9,775 bases of DNA from Anaerolineales bacterium (GCA_017882065.1 JADGQD010000065.1:1-9775); one strand, 5' to 3'; shown: positions 1-6,993, counted from the stretch's first letter. Program-made: numbers and translations. Notes: a model not told the origin generated them from the sequence alone.

Positions 1-84
1 GCCGGAGTGGCGGAACTGGCAGACGCGCACGACTCAAACTCGTGTTCCCTGACGGGATTGTGGGTTCAAGTCCCACCTTCGGCA
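1..84 (+). tRNA. tRNA-Leu, anticodon CAA
   Basis: This tRNA reads the leucine codon UUG. The cloverleaf folds by eye. The acceptor stem pairs 1-7 with 77-83 (one G-U pair), with discriminator A at 84. The anticodon stem pairs 28-32 with 40-44 around a 7-nt loop holding CAA at 35-37, with U before it and A after it. There is a long class II variable arm with a CCC/GGG stem, typical of Leu, and a T arm GTGGG-TTCAAGT-CCCAC. No CCA is encoded after base 84, so the tail must be added enzymatically. The gene starts at the first base of the window, so its promoter lies outside. It lies on the same strand as the structured segment and terminator that follow. Confidence 0.96.
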
Positions 85-98
85 TTATATCAAGAAAA

Positions 99-197
99 GT
101 TCCCTTTGTCGGGAAGTAGCGCCCACATTTGCGGGACAGGTAATCGTCAAGACGGAGCCGCGAAGCGTCCCGGTTGCCTGAGCGCTTTCCAGCGTTC
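99..197 (+). other. Hairpin-rich intergenic segment, possible structured RNA or tRNA trailer
   Basis: No credible protein is encoded between the tRNA and glgC. The segment holds several potential stems. TTCCC 100-104 can pair with GGGAA 111-115. CGGGAC 132-137 can pair with GTCCCG 168-173. CAGGTAA 137-143 can pair with TTGCCTG 175-181 (one G-U). GAGCGCT 180-186 can pair with AGCGTTC 191-197 (one G-U) around a TTCC loop. The second and third pairings cross each other, so they are either alternatives or a pseudoknot. The segment runs directly into a terminator. It could be the processed 3' trailer of the tRNA transcript or a small RNA. I recognise no SRP RNA, tmRNA, 6S or riboswitch consensus in it. 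Confidence 0.35.
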
Positions 198-228
198 GCG
201 AGACCGCCATCCAGGTGGTCTCGCGTTT
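197..228 (+). terminator. Rho-independent terminator after tRNA-Leu
   Basis: A 12-bp stem, CGCGAGACCGCC (197-208) with GGTGGTCTCGCG (214-225), contains a single G-U pair, has an ATCCA loop, and is followed by TTTCTGTT. It is a strong terminator for plus-strand transcripts coming from tRNA-Leu and isolates glgC from them. The T-run is interrupted by a C, which weakens it slightly. Confidence 0.75.
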
Positions 229-331
229 CTGTTATGACTTTTGTGAGAGCATTCTGTAAATAATCAATGAAGACAAACTGGCGTGCCTGCTTTTTCTGGA
301 TTATCATAGAGTTATCCGCAAATACAGCATC
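229..331 (+). other. glgC upstream region, no confident promoter
   Basis: This AT-richer stretch between the terminator and the glgC ribosome binding site must hold the glgC promoter if the terminator is efficient. A TATCAT hexamer at 302-307 resembles a -10 box, but no acceptable -35 box lies 16-18 nt upstream. TTGTGA at 241-246 has no -10 box at the right distance. I therefore assign no promoter. Confidence 0.3.
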
Positions 332-337
332 GAGGAG
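332..337 (+). promoter_or_regulatory. Ribosome binding site that sets the glgC start
   Basis: GAGGAG abuts the first in-frame ATG (338) with no spacer, which is too close for initiation. It lies 6 nt before the ATG at 344, the usual distance. This favours the start at 344 over 338; a third in-frame ATG at 353 is 15 nt away. Confidence 0.7.
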
Positions 338-343
338 ATGCCT

Positions 344-1609
344 ATGCCTGCCATGAATGATATTTTGGCTGTCATCCTGGGGGGTGGACGTGGTTCGCGG
401 CTTTTTCCACTAACCAAATTACGCTCGAAGCCGGCAGTGCCTATCGCCGGAAAATATCGCCTGATTGACATCCCCCTCAGCAACTGCATCAACTCCGGGA
501 TCTATCGGATTGACGTACTGACCCAGTTCAACTCCCATTCCCTGCACCGCCACATTAACCAGACCTATAATTTCGACAAATTCCACACCGGATTTGTCGA
601 AATCCTGGCCGCCGAGCAGACTTTGGAATCTGCCGACTGGTATCAGGGAACGGCAGACGCCCTCCGCAAGCAAATCTTCCAGATCCGTTCCTCACGGGCA
701 AAATATGTACTGATCCTGGCCGGAGACCACCTCTATCGCATGGATTACACCCCGATGGCCGAATTTCACTGGGAGCACAATGCAGATATTACCATCGCGG
801 TCCAACCGGTCTTGCGAGAAGAAGCGCCCCGCCTAGGCATCCTAAAACGCGGCCAGGATGATCGGATCAGCGATTTCGCCGAAAAGCCCAAAGACCCGGC
901 AGTCCTGTCCAAATTGGTCAGCCGCGATGATAAACAGCGTCCCTTCCTCGGTTCGATGGGAATTTATCTCTTCAACATGCAGGTCCTGATTGAGCTCTTG
1001 CGCGACAATCCACGTTTTGACGATTTCGGCGGTGACATCATTCCCCACGCTATCCATAAATGCGCCGTCTACGGTTTCGATTTCGATGGCTATTGGCGGG
1101 ATATCGGAACCATCCGTTCCTTCTACGAGGCCAATCTGGAACTGACCTGCCAGAACCCGCCTTTTAACTTCTTTGATAGTGAGCGGCCCGTCTATACCCA
1201 CTCGCGGTTCCTGCCCGGTTCGGTTGTGGAGGATAGCAACCTAAGAGATGTGCTGCTGGCCGACGGTTGCCAGATTCAGCAGTCAGAGATCACACATTCG
1301 GTCATCGGCGTGCGCAGCATCATTGCCTTAGGGACAAAGATCAAAGATAGCGTCCTGATGGGCGCAGACTATTATCTGATTGATGCCGACGCTGATCCGG
1401 CCAAACCGCCCATCGGCATCGGGCCGAGATGTCACATCGAAGGCGCCATCATTGACAAGAACGCCCGCCTTGGCGCAGACGTGATCATCCGCCCCTTTCC
1501 GTGCGGCACCGACATTACGAACGAGAACTGGGTTGTTCAGGATGGGATTGTGGTCATCCCGAAAAACGGGGTACTCCCCTCCGGCACGAAAATCGGACCT
1601 TCAGCCTGA
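344..1609 (+). CDS. glgC: Glucose-1-phosphate adenylyltransferase (ADP-glucose pyrophosphorylase)
   Basis: GlgC makes ADP-glucose from ATP and glucose 1-phosphate, the committed step of bacterial glycogen synthesis in the cytoplasm. The 421-residue protein has the family's usual length. The N-terminal nucleotidyltransferase domain shows GGGRGSRLFPLT (13-24), KPAVPIAGKYRLID (29-42, with K37 at the position of the E. coli activator-site lysine), WYQGTADALR (99-108), AGDHLYRMDY (126-135, D128 being the metal/catalytic aspartate), AEKP (179-182) and YWRDIGT (250-256). From about residue 285 a hexapeptide beta-helix domain follows, with SVIGVRS, MGADYY and IIDKNARLG. These C-terminal motifs look more like the cyanobacterial/plant enzymes than the E. 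coli one. The start at 344 is chosen by Shine-Dalgarno spacing. The Ca2+ ATPase gene follows after 44 nt with no terminator, so the two are probably co-transcribed. Confidence 0.95.
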   Translation: MPAMNDILAVILGGGRGSRLFPLTKLRSKPAVPIAGKYRLIDIPLSNCINSGIYRIDVLTQFNSHSLHRHINQTYNFDKFHTGFVEILAAEQTLESADWYQGTADALRKQIFQIRSSRAKYVLILAGDHLYRMDYTPMAEFHWEHNADITIAVQPVLREEAPRLGILKRGQDDRISDFAEKPKDPAVLSKLVSRDDKQRPFLGSMGIYLFNMQVLIELLRDNPRFDDFGGDIIPHAIHKCAVYGFDFDGYWRDIGTIRSFYEANLELTCQNPPFNFFDSERPVYTHSRFLPGSVVEDSNLRDVLLADGCQIQQSEITHSVIGVRSIIALGTKIKDSVLMGADYYLIDADADPAKPPIGIGPRCHIEGAIIDKNARLGADVIIRPFPCGTDITNENWVVQDGIVVIPKNGVLPSGTKIGPSA

Positions 1610-1653
1610 TCCCGGTACGAGGTCCGGTAATCCAATTTTGGAGATTAATCCCG

Positions 1654-4599
1654 ATGAAAAAAAATTCCCTCCAGGAAAACACTGCTTCACCGAAGTCTGA
1701 ACCCTGGCACACTCTGTCAGCAAAAGAAGTTCTCGAGCACCTCAAAGTCCGCGAGAACGGGCTGACCAGCGCCGAGGCGACGGCGCGCCTGGCGCAATAC
1801 GGCCCGAACCAACTGGCCGAAGCGCCGCGTCCTGGCTTCCTGAAAACGCTGTGGGACCAGATCAATAGTTTTGTCATCTGGCTGCTGATTATCGCCTCGG
1901 TTGTCTCTGCCTTGCTGGGTGATTATGTAGAGGCAGCCGCCATCCTGGCTATCGTCATCCTGAATGCCGTGATGGGTATCATCCAGGAACGACGCGCCGA
2001 GGACGCCCTGACGGCCCTCAAAAAGCTGGCCTCGCCGGAAGCCCAATTGCTGCGTGATGGACACCGCACCAGCCTCCCGGCCCGCGACCTGGTGCCGGGT
2101 GACATCGTGTTCCTCGATGCGGGTAACTACATCCCGGCAGATATCCGCCTGCTGGAAGCGGTCAATCTCAGGGTCGAGGAAGCCTCGCTGACCGGCGAAT
2201 CGCTCCCGGTCCAGAAGAACGCTGTCAGTATCCTGGAAAAAGACGTCCCACTAGGCGACCGCAAGAACACCGCTTTCATGGGCACGCTGGTCTCTTATGG
2301 ACGCGGGTGCGGCGTCGTCACCGGTACCGGGATGCGCACCCAACTGGGTTTGATTGCCGAAATGCTTTCCAACGTGAATATCGAGGAGACGCCCCTCCAA
2401 CGCCGCCTTGAGCAGTTGGGCAAAACACTTTCCATCGGTTCGCTCATCCTGGTGGCGATTGTATTCGTGGTGGCGCTCATCAACTACACCGCCATTGGCG
2501 AACTCTTCACCGGTCCGCTGGTGTACTTGAAAACCTACGCCAAAGAAATAACTGACGTATTCATCATTGCCATCAGTCTAGCAATTGCCGCCGTGCCAGA
2601 GGGATTGCCTGCGGTTGTAACCATCAGCCTGGCGCTCGGCATGAGCGAGATGGTTAAGCGTCATGCCCTCATCCGCAAACTTTCCTCGGTGGAAACGCTT
2701 GGCTCGGCCACCACCATCTGCTCCGATAAGACCGGCACCCTGACCCAGAACGAAATGACCGTCACCCGGCTGTGGGCGGATGGAAGCTTCATTGACGTAA
2801 CCGGCAGTGGTTACATACCCAAAGGCGACTTTCTGGTTGACGGGAAAAAGGTTGACCTGAAAAACTATCCCGCCGCTCTCACCACTCTATGGCTGGGCGT
2901 ACTGAATAACGATTCGCACCTGGAAACCACCGGCGAGAGCGAAGAAGAAAAAAACTATCGGATCGTCGGCGACCCGACCGAAGGCTCTCTTATCGTGGCC
3001 GCCGCCAAGGCCGGCGCCTGGCACAGCGAAGTGAAAGAGGCCTACCCGCGCGAGAACGAAGTTCCCTTCGACTCGGAACGCAAGCGCATGATCACCATCC
3101 ACGATGTGGGCAACCCGCATCCCGAGGACATTTCCCCGTTCTACGACTCTAAATACCGCGGCTGGAACGTGATCGCCGTCAAGGGCGCGCCGGACGTGGT
3201 ACTGGGCCTTTGCAACCGTTTCCAAGGCATGGATGACCATCCCCGTCCATTGGATGAGACCGTCCGCCAGCGCATCCTGGCTGCAAACGATTCTATGACC
3301 GAACATGCCCTGCGCGTACTCGGCGTGGCCTATCGTCTTGAAAAAGAAGTGCCGAGCGGCGAGGTCAATATAGATGAAGTTGAACACAACCTGGTCTTCG
3401 TCGGATTAATGGGCATGATTGACCCGGCCCGACCCGAGGTCAAGGTGGCTCTGGCAAAGGCTGCCCATGCCGGGATCCGGACCGTGATGATCACCGGCGA
3501 CTTCCCGAACACCGCCAAAGCGATTGCCCTAGCCATCGGGCTTTTGCGGCCCGGTCATAAGGTCCGCACCGGTGCGGATCTGGACAAGATGTCTGACGAC
3601 GAACTCAAGCGCGAGATCGAAATCACCGACGTGTTTGCCCGCGTCTCCCCCGAACATAAGATGCGCATCGTGGACGCGTTGCAGGCCAATGGCGAAGTGG
3701 TCGCCATGACCGGCGACGGCGTCAACGATGCCCCGGCCATCAAGCGCGCCGACATCGGCGTGGCGATGGGCATCACCGGCACCGATGTGGCAAAAGAGAC
3801 CGCCGATATGGTGCTGACTGACGACAACTACGCCAGCATCGTCTCCGCGGTGGAACAGGGACGCATCATTTACGCAAACATTCGCAAGTTTGTGTTCTTC
3901 CTGCTTTCCTCAAACGTGGCCGAAATCATGGTGATCTTCCTGGCCACGCTGGCCGGGTTCCCCGCCCCATTGACGGCCATCCAACTCCTATGGCTCAATC
4001 TCATTACCGATGGCGCTCCGGCGTTGGCTTTGGCAATGGAGAAGGGCGACCCGGACATCATGGACCAGAAGCCGCGGACGAAGAAGGAACCCATCATCAA
4101 CCGCTCGATGGGCCTGGGGATTACCATCCAGACCATCACTCAGACCGGCGCGGTGCTGACAGCCTTTGGCCTCGGCCTGCTCTGGGAACTCACCGTCCTG
4201 GGCCACGGCGTTCCGCAAGGCACAAACGCATTCTCTTTCCTGCTCAACTTTGACTGGCGCAGCGTAGATTTGGATGCAGTCCACACTGCCGAGACGATGG
4301 CTTTCATCACGCTCTCGCTGTGCGAACTCTTCCGAGCCTACACCGTCCGCTCGGAACATGCTTCGCTGTTCAGGATTGGTGTGTTCTCGAACAAGTGGAT
4401 GCAGTACGCGGTGGGTTTTTCGATAGCCCTGCTGTTGCTGGTGTGCACCGTCCCGTTCCTGCAAGGGATTTTCAACACGCATTTTATGTCGCTGCGGGAA
4501 TGGTCCGTGGTGCTGACGCTTGCGCTTATCCCGGCTGTATCGGAAGAAGTCACCAAATTCTTCCTGCGGCTGCGTGACCGCCGCAAGGCCTCAGCCTAG
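1654..4599 (+). CDS. P2A-type Ca2+-transporting ATPase (SERCA-like)
   Basis: This is an integral membrane pump that uses ATP to expel cations, most likely Ca2+. It has 981 residues. It shows an N-terminal cation-ATPase domain (about 17-85), the actuator motif TGES (180-183), M4 PEGLP (315-319), the phosphorylation motif DKTGT with D358, KGAP in the nucleotide domain (510-513), MITGD (612-616) and the hinge motif TGDGVNDAP (686-694). About ten membrane helices are expected. All SERCA calcium ligands have a counterpart by eye: E316 in M4, N754 and E757 in M5, N782, T785 and D786 in M6, and E891 in M8. The open frame extends upstream to 1501, but that would overlap glgC by 109 nt. The ATG at 1654 has GGAG at 1640-1643 and begins MKKNSLQEN. 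Transport of another cation cannot be excluded. Confidence 0.93.
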   Translation: MKKNSLQENTASPKSEPWHTLSAKEVLEHLKVRENGLTSAEATARLAQYGPNQLAEAPRPGFLKTLWDQINSFVIWLLIIASVVSALLGDYVEAAAILAIVILNAVMGIIQERRAEDALTALKKLASPEAQLLRDGHRTSLPARDLVPGDIVFLDAGNYIPADIRLLEAVNLRVEEASLTGESLPVQKNAVSILEKDVPLGDRKNTAFMGTLVSYGRGCGVVTGTGMRTQLGLIAEMLSNVNIEETPLQRRLEQLGKTLSIGSLILVAIVFVVALINYTAIGELFTGPLVYLKTYAKEITDVFIIAISLAIAAVPEGLPAVVTISLALGMSEMVKRHALIRKLSSVETLGSATTICSDKTGTLTQNEMTVTRLWADGSFIDVTGSGYIPKGDFLVDGKKVDLKNYPAALTTLWLGVLNNDSHLETTGESEEEKNYRIVGDPTEGSLIVAAAKAGAWHSEVKEAYPRENEVPFDSERKRMITIHDVGNPHPEDISPFYDSKYRGWNVIAVKGAPDVVLGLCNRFQGMDDHPRPLDETVRQRILAANDSMTEHALRVLGVAYRLEKEVPSGEVNIDEVEHNLVFVGLMGMIDPARPEVKVALAKAAHAGIRTVMITGDFPNTAKAIALAIGLLRPGHKVRTGADLDKMSDDELKREIEITDVFARVSPEHKMRIVDALQANGEVVAMTGDGVNDAPAIKRADIGVAMGITGTDVAKETADMVLTDDNYASIVSAVEQGRIIYANIRKFVFFLLSSNVAEIMVIFLATLAGFPAPLTAIQLLWLNLITDGAPALALAMEKGDPDIMDQKPRTKKEPIINRSMGLGITIQTITQTGAVLTAFGLGLLWELTVLGHGVPQGTNAFSFLLNFDWRSVDLDAVHTAETMAFITLSLCELFRAYTVRSEHASLFRIGVFSNKWMQYAVGFSIALLLLVCTVPFLQGIFNTHFMSLREWSVVLTLALIPAVSEEVTKFFLRLRDRRKASA

Positions 4600-4609
4600 A
4601 TTTCCAGAG

Positions 4610-4637
4610 GGCAGCCCGCAAGGCTGCCTTTTTTTTT
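4610..4637 (+). terminator. Rho-independent terminator of the glgC/Ca2+ ATPase unit
   Basis: A perfect 7-bp stem, GGCAGCC (4610-4616) with GGCTGCC (4622-4628), has a CGCAA loop and is followed by nine T residues (4629-4637). It begins 10 nt after the ATPase stop. It lies between two convergent genes, but on the minus strand the hairpin is not followed by a T-run, so it should act mainly on plus-strand transcripts. Confidence 0.92.
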
Positions 4638-4651
4638 CGAGATCAAGGTTT

Positions 4652-5455
4652 CTATCCAGCCTTCAAACCAACCACCTGTTGAATGATTGTCAATAGAACG
4701 CGCGAATTGGGGATACCCGAGGCCGCCGCGCTGGCTCCGCTGAACCAGCCGCCATCTTTTCTGGAGACTTTCAAAATCCCCTGATGGATGGAAACCTCCT
4801 TCACGTCCGTCCAAGGATAAGTCTTCTTACCAATCGCAATCCCCGCTTTGCTGATCGCCACCGGCCCGAAGACAATTGCCTGCCCGGCGTTAAACTGGTC
4901 GGCGGCACGACCATACAGGAGCGGGAAGATGTTCTGGTCAATATTTATCGCCAGTTCCTCAACTTTTCCTAACGAATCGGCGAGAACCAGGCGTTGGTTC
5001 TGGCGATTGTATAATGTGTAGGTATGCGTTGTGCCGGTGTAAATCCCGTTGGTGTAATGGCGTGTGATGGCAGACATCATCGAGATCACGTCCTCCCAGC
5101 GCCAGATCAGGAGACCTTTCCGGTCGTTATATGCAAACCCGCTCTCGTAGGTCGCCACGCCCTTGTTCCAGTTAGCATATGTGGCCCAGCCAGCCAGCAA
5201 CCCAAACGCAAACAGGACAAAGGCAATCACCAGCGGACCGGTCAGCTTATCGTCAATCATGGCCGGGCCGTGCTGCTGGTAGGCCACGTAGGTATCATAA
5301 ATACCAAATAAGAAAACCAGCACCGCTCCGACAAGGAATATAAAGAAAGTAACCAAGCTGCCCCAGCGGTTCCAACTCTTGAACGGGAAATAGCCGCGCG
5401 GCGCGCCCAGACCGATGACTGAGATAAAAGCTTCGGGAATTTGCGGATTGTTCAA
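4652..5455 (-). CDS. DUF6585-like membrane protein of unknown function
   Basis: The function is unknown. The 267-residue protein has two hydrophobic helices (about 33-55 and 73-95) separated by a short polar loop, followed by a soluble domain. That domain contains two similar stretches of the form G-x-x-x-(8-14)-W-x-D/E-V: around residues 105-123 (GFAYN...WRWEDV) and 205-218 (GIAIG...YPWTDV). The second is followed by a segment ending in IPN (248-250). This arrangement matches my memory of the DUF6585 family, which resembles PH-like domains; the name comes from recall, not a search. The start is TTG at 5453-5455, supported by GGAG (5462-5465, minus strand) six nt upstream; no ATG fits. It lies 51 nt downstream of the mreB-like gene, across a hairpin. 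No minus-strand terminator with a T-run is visible after its stop. Confidence 0.75.
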   Translation of the reverse strand: MNNPQIPEAFISVIGLGAPRGYFPFKSWNRWGSLVTFFIFLVGAVLVFLFGIYDTYVAYQQHGPAMIDDKLTGPLVIAFVLFAFGLLAGWATYANWNKGVATYESGFAYNDRKGLLIWRWEDVISMMSAITRHYTNGIYTGTTHTYTLYNRQNQRLVLADSLGKVEELAINIDQNIFPLLYGRAADQFNAGQAIVFGPVAISKAGIAIGKKTYPWTDVKEVSIHQGILKVSRKDGGWFSGASAAASGIPNSRVLLTIIQQVVGLKAG

Positions 5456-5461
5456 GGGCCA

Positions 5462-5465
5462 CTCC
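5462..5465 (-). promoter_or_regulatory. Ribosome binding site supporting a TTG start
   Basis: GGAG on the minus strand lies 6 nt before the TTG at 5455-5453. It supports this rare start codon for the DUF6585-like gene. It also lies just 4 nt past the T-run of the hairpin at 5470-5496. Confidence 0.6.
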
Positions 5466-5469
5466 GAAC

Positions 5470-5496
5470 AAAAGACCGGGCAAGGATAACCCGGTC
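5470..5496 (-). terminator. Hairpin plus short T-run between the mreB-like gene and the DUF6585-like gene
   Basis: Read on the minus strand, GACCGGG and CCCGGTC form a perfect 7-bp stem (5496-5490 with 5480-5474) with a 9-nt loop, followed by TTTTG. It starts 10 nt after the mreB-like stop. The short T-run and the Shine-Dalgarno immediately downstream suggest a partial terminator or attenuator rather than a full operon end. Confidence 0.55.
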
Positions 5497-5506
5497 AGTG
5501 AAGCTT

Positions 5507-6526
5507 TTAGACAGGCGGCAGGTTGCGTTTCAGGATGGTATACATCCCCAGCGCTTTGACCGCTCCCTCCACCACGCAGGTTGTCGGGTTGTCCACCGAG
5601 TAGGCGGGAATACCGAGGGCTTTCGTCAGCAGTTTATCGATCCCGCGCAGCAACGCACCGCCGCCGCACAACGCCACACCCCGGTCAATGATATCGGAGA
5701 CCAGTTCAGGCGGCGTCTTCTCGAGCACGCGGCGACAAGTCTCAATGAGCTGTTTGAGCGGTTCCTGAAGGGCTTCGACTACTTCACCGGTCGTAATCGT
5801 TACCGGGCGCGGCAGGCCGCTGACCTGGTCCTGTCCCTGGACTTCCAGGCCTTCTTCTTTATCTTGCGGAATGGCCGCACCGATCTTGACCTTCAACTGT
5901 TCCGCGGTTGTCGGGCCAATGATGACCCCGTATTTTTTTCGCACGTAGGTTACGATGGCCTCATCCAGCTGGAGGCCGCCGGAACGCATCGTTTCCGCAG
6001 CGACAATGCCATACAAAGAAATGACCGCGGCCTGCGTGACGCCGCCACCCAGGGAGACGACCATGTTCCCGGATGGCATACCGATCGGCAGGTCCACACC
6101 GAGGGCGGCCGCCAGAGGCTGCTGGATGAGATAGGCATCGCGGCTGCCCGCCTGGAGCACAGCCTCGTGGACCGCGCGCGATTCCACACTGGTCACGCCA
6201 TAGGGGACGGTGATCATCACCCGCGGGCGGAAGACGCGCATCGGCCCACTGACGCGCCGGAGCAGGTGATGCAACAGGGCCTCGGTGATTTCATAGTCTG
6301 CCACCACCCCGTTCTGGAGGGGATGCGCGACCTCGATGGTTTCATACGAGACGCGTCCCTGCATTCCCTGCGCTTCCTTCCCGAGCGCAACGATTTTTTG
6401 CTCCTGGATGACGATGGCCACAATGGTCGGTTCATCCACCAGAACGCCGCTGGCATCGGCAATCCGGGTCTGGATGGTGCCGAGGTCAATCCCCAGGTCT
6501 TTAGAAAGGGAGAACATGGAAGGCAT
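5507..6526 (-). CDS. mreB: MreB/Mbl family actin-like protein with a degenerate ATPase site
   Basis: This is a bacterial actin homologue. Canonical members polymerise with ATP under the membrane and guide cell-wall synthesis. The 339-residue length is normal for MreB. The fold is evident from the phosphate-1 loop DLGT (14-17), EPTIVA (32-37), HPLQNGVVADYEITE (68-82), RPRVMITVPYGVTSVE (100-115), LDEAI...RKKYG (188-200), GLPRPVTIT (237-245), LEKTPPEL (268-275) and GGGALLRGID (288-297). Catalytic positions deviate. The usual ...LIEEP... reads LIQQP (Q135, Q136), and the phosphate-2 motif DIGGGTTE reads SLGGGVTQ (158-165). ATP binding may persist, but hydrolysis is doubtful. The start at 6526 is preceded by a weak TTGAGA; M4 is an alternative with no better site. 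It follows atpC by 18 nt and is probably co-transcribed with the ATP synthase. The mreB symbol indicates family, not proven role. Confidence 0.85.
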   Translation of the reverse strand: MPSMFSLSKDLGIDLGTIQTRIADASGVLVDEPTIVAIVIQEQKIVALGKEAQGMQGRVSYETIEVAHPLQNGVVADYEITEALLHHLLRRVSGPMRVFRPRVMITVPYGVTSVESRAVHEAVLQAGSRDAYLIQQPLAAALGVDLPIGMPSGNMVVSLGGGVTQAAVISLYGIVAAETMRSGGLQLDEAIVTYVRKKYGVIIGPTTAEQLKVKIGAAIPQDKEEGLEVQGQDQVSGLPRPVTITTGEVVEALQEPLKQLIETCRRVLEKTPPELVSDIIDRGVALCGGGALLRGIDKLLTKALGIPAYSVDNPTTCVVEGAVKALGMYTILKRNLPPV

Positions 6527-6544
6527 AGATTATCTCAATTCGGT

Positions 6545-6985
6545 TCAGTCAGTAATCCGGGGGGGTTTGGTAGATGTGTGCCGGTAGCGTTTGACCGCAT
6601 CCAGTCGCAGGTTGGACTTGCGCAGAGCGGCCTCCATTTTCAAGTAAGCATCCGAGTCGGTTGGAACACCCTTGGCAAGGATTTCTTCAGCGCGCTTGCG
6701 AGCGGCTTCGGCGCGCGCCACGTCAATCTCCTCGACATTTTCTGCTGCATCGGCCAGAACTGTGACAATATCCGGCTGGACCTCGGCAACGCCTCCAGCG
6801 ACCGTAAAGACTTCTTCTTTTCCGCCGGAACGCACTTTAATGATACCAATTTTGAGTGTGGTCAGTAACGGAGCGTGATGAGGCAGGATGCCCATCTCGC
6901 CGTCCGTACCGGGAAGGACGACGATATCTACATCCCCTTCAAAGACCATGCGGTCCTGGGAAACAATTTCACAACGAATGGGCAT
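6545..6985 (-). CDS. atpC: ATP synthase F1 epsilon subunit
   Basis: AtpC is part of the central stalk of the F1Fo ATP synthase. It couples gamma rotation to the c-ring and can inhibit ATP hydrolysis. The 146-residue protein starts with the typical MPIRCEIV. It has the beta-sandwich hallmark LPGTDGEMGILPHHAPLLT (24-42) and a two-helix C-terminal domain (about 84-135). The segment IDVARA (87-92) matches the I(L)DxxRA motif of ATP-binding epsilon subunits. An ATG three codons upstream (6994) is in frame, but the AGGA at 6997-6994 would overlap it and lies 8 nt before the ATG at 6985, so the latter is chosen. The protein ends in a short basic, proline-containing tail. The mreB-like gene follows closely; atpD lies upstream across a palindromic repeat. 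Confidence 0.95.
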   Translation of the reverse strand: MPIRCEIVSQDRMVFEGDVDIVVLPGTDGEMGILPHHAPLLTTLKIGIIKVRSGGKEEVFTVAGGVAEVQPDIVTVLADAAENVEEIDVARAEAARKRAEEILAKGVPTDSDAYLKMEAALRKSNLRLDAVKRYRHTSTKPPRITD

Positions 6986-6993
6986 ATATCTCA

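Noticed and set aside
7..237. A 76-codon frame across tRNA-Leu and its terminator
   Set aside because: It reads through a complete tRNA and a terminator hairpin, so it is not a protein gene.
302..307. TATCAT as the glgC -10 box
   Set aside because: No -35-like hexamer lies at 16-18 nt upstream, so this cannot be separated from chance in AT-rich sequence.
1501..1653. Upstream extension of the Ca2+ ATPase by 51 codons
   Set aside because: It would overlap the end of glgC by 109 nt in another frame, resembles no P-type ATPase N-terminus, and a good GGAG-ATG start exists at 1654.
4610..4637. Bidirectional terminator for the convergent genes
   Set aside because: The T-run is present only on the plus strand side; on the minus strand the hairpin is followed by CTCTGG, so strong minus-strand termination is not supported.
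5441..6868. A 475-codon open frame on the plus strand
   Set aside because: It lies antisense to the mreB-like gene and atpC, both of which have clear family motifs. It spans gene boundaries, has no ribosome binding site, and its translation is rich in R, H, D and G without recognisable domains. It is a shadow of codon bias.
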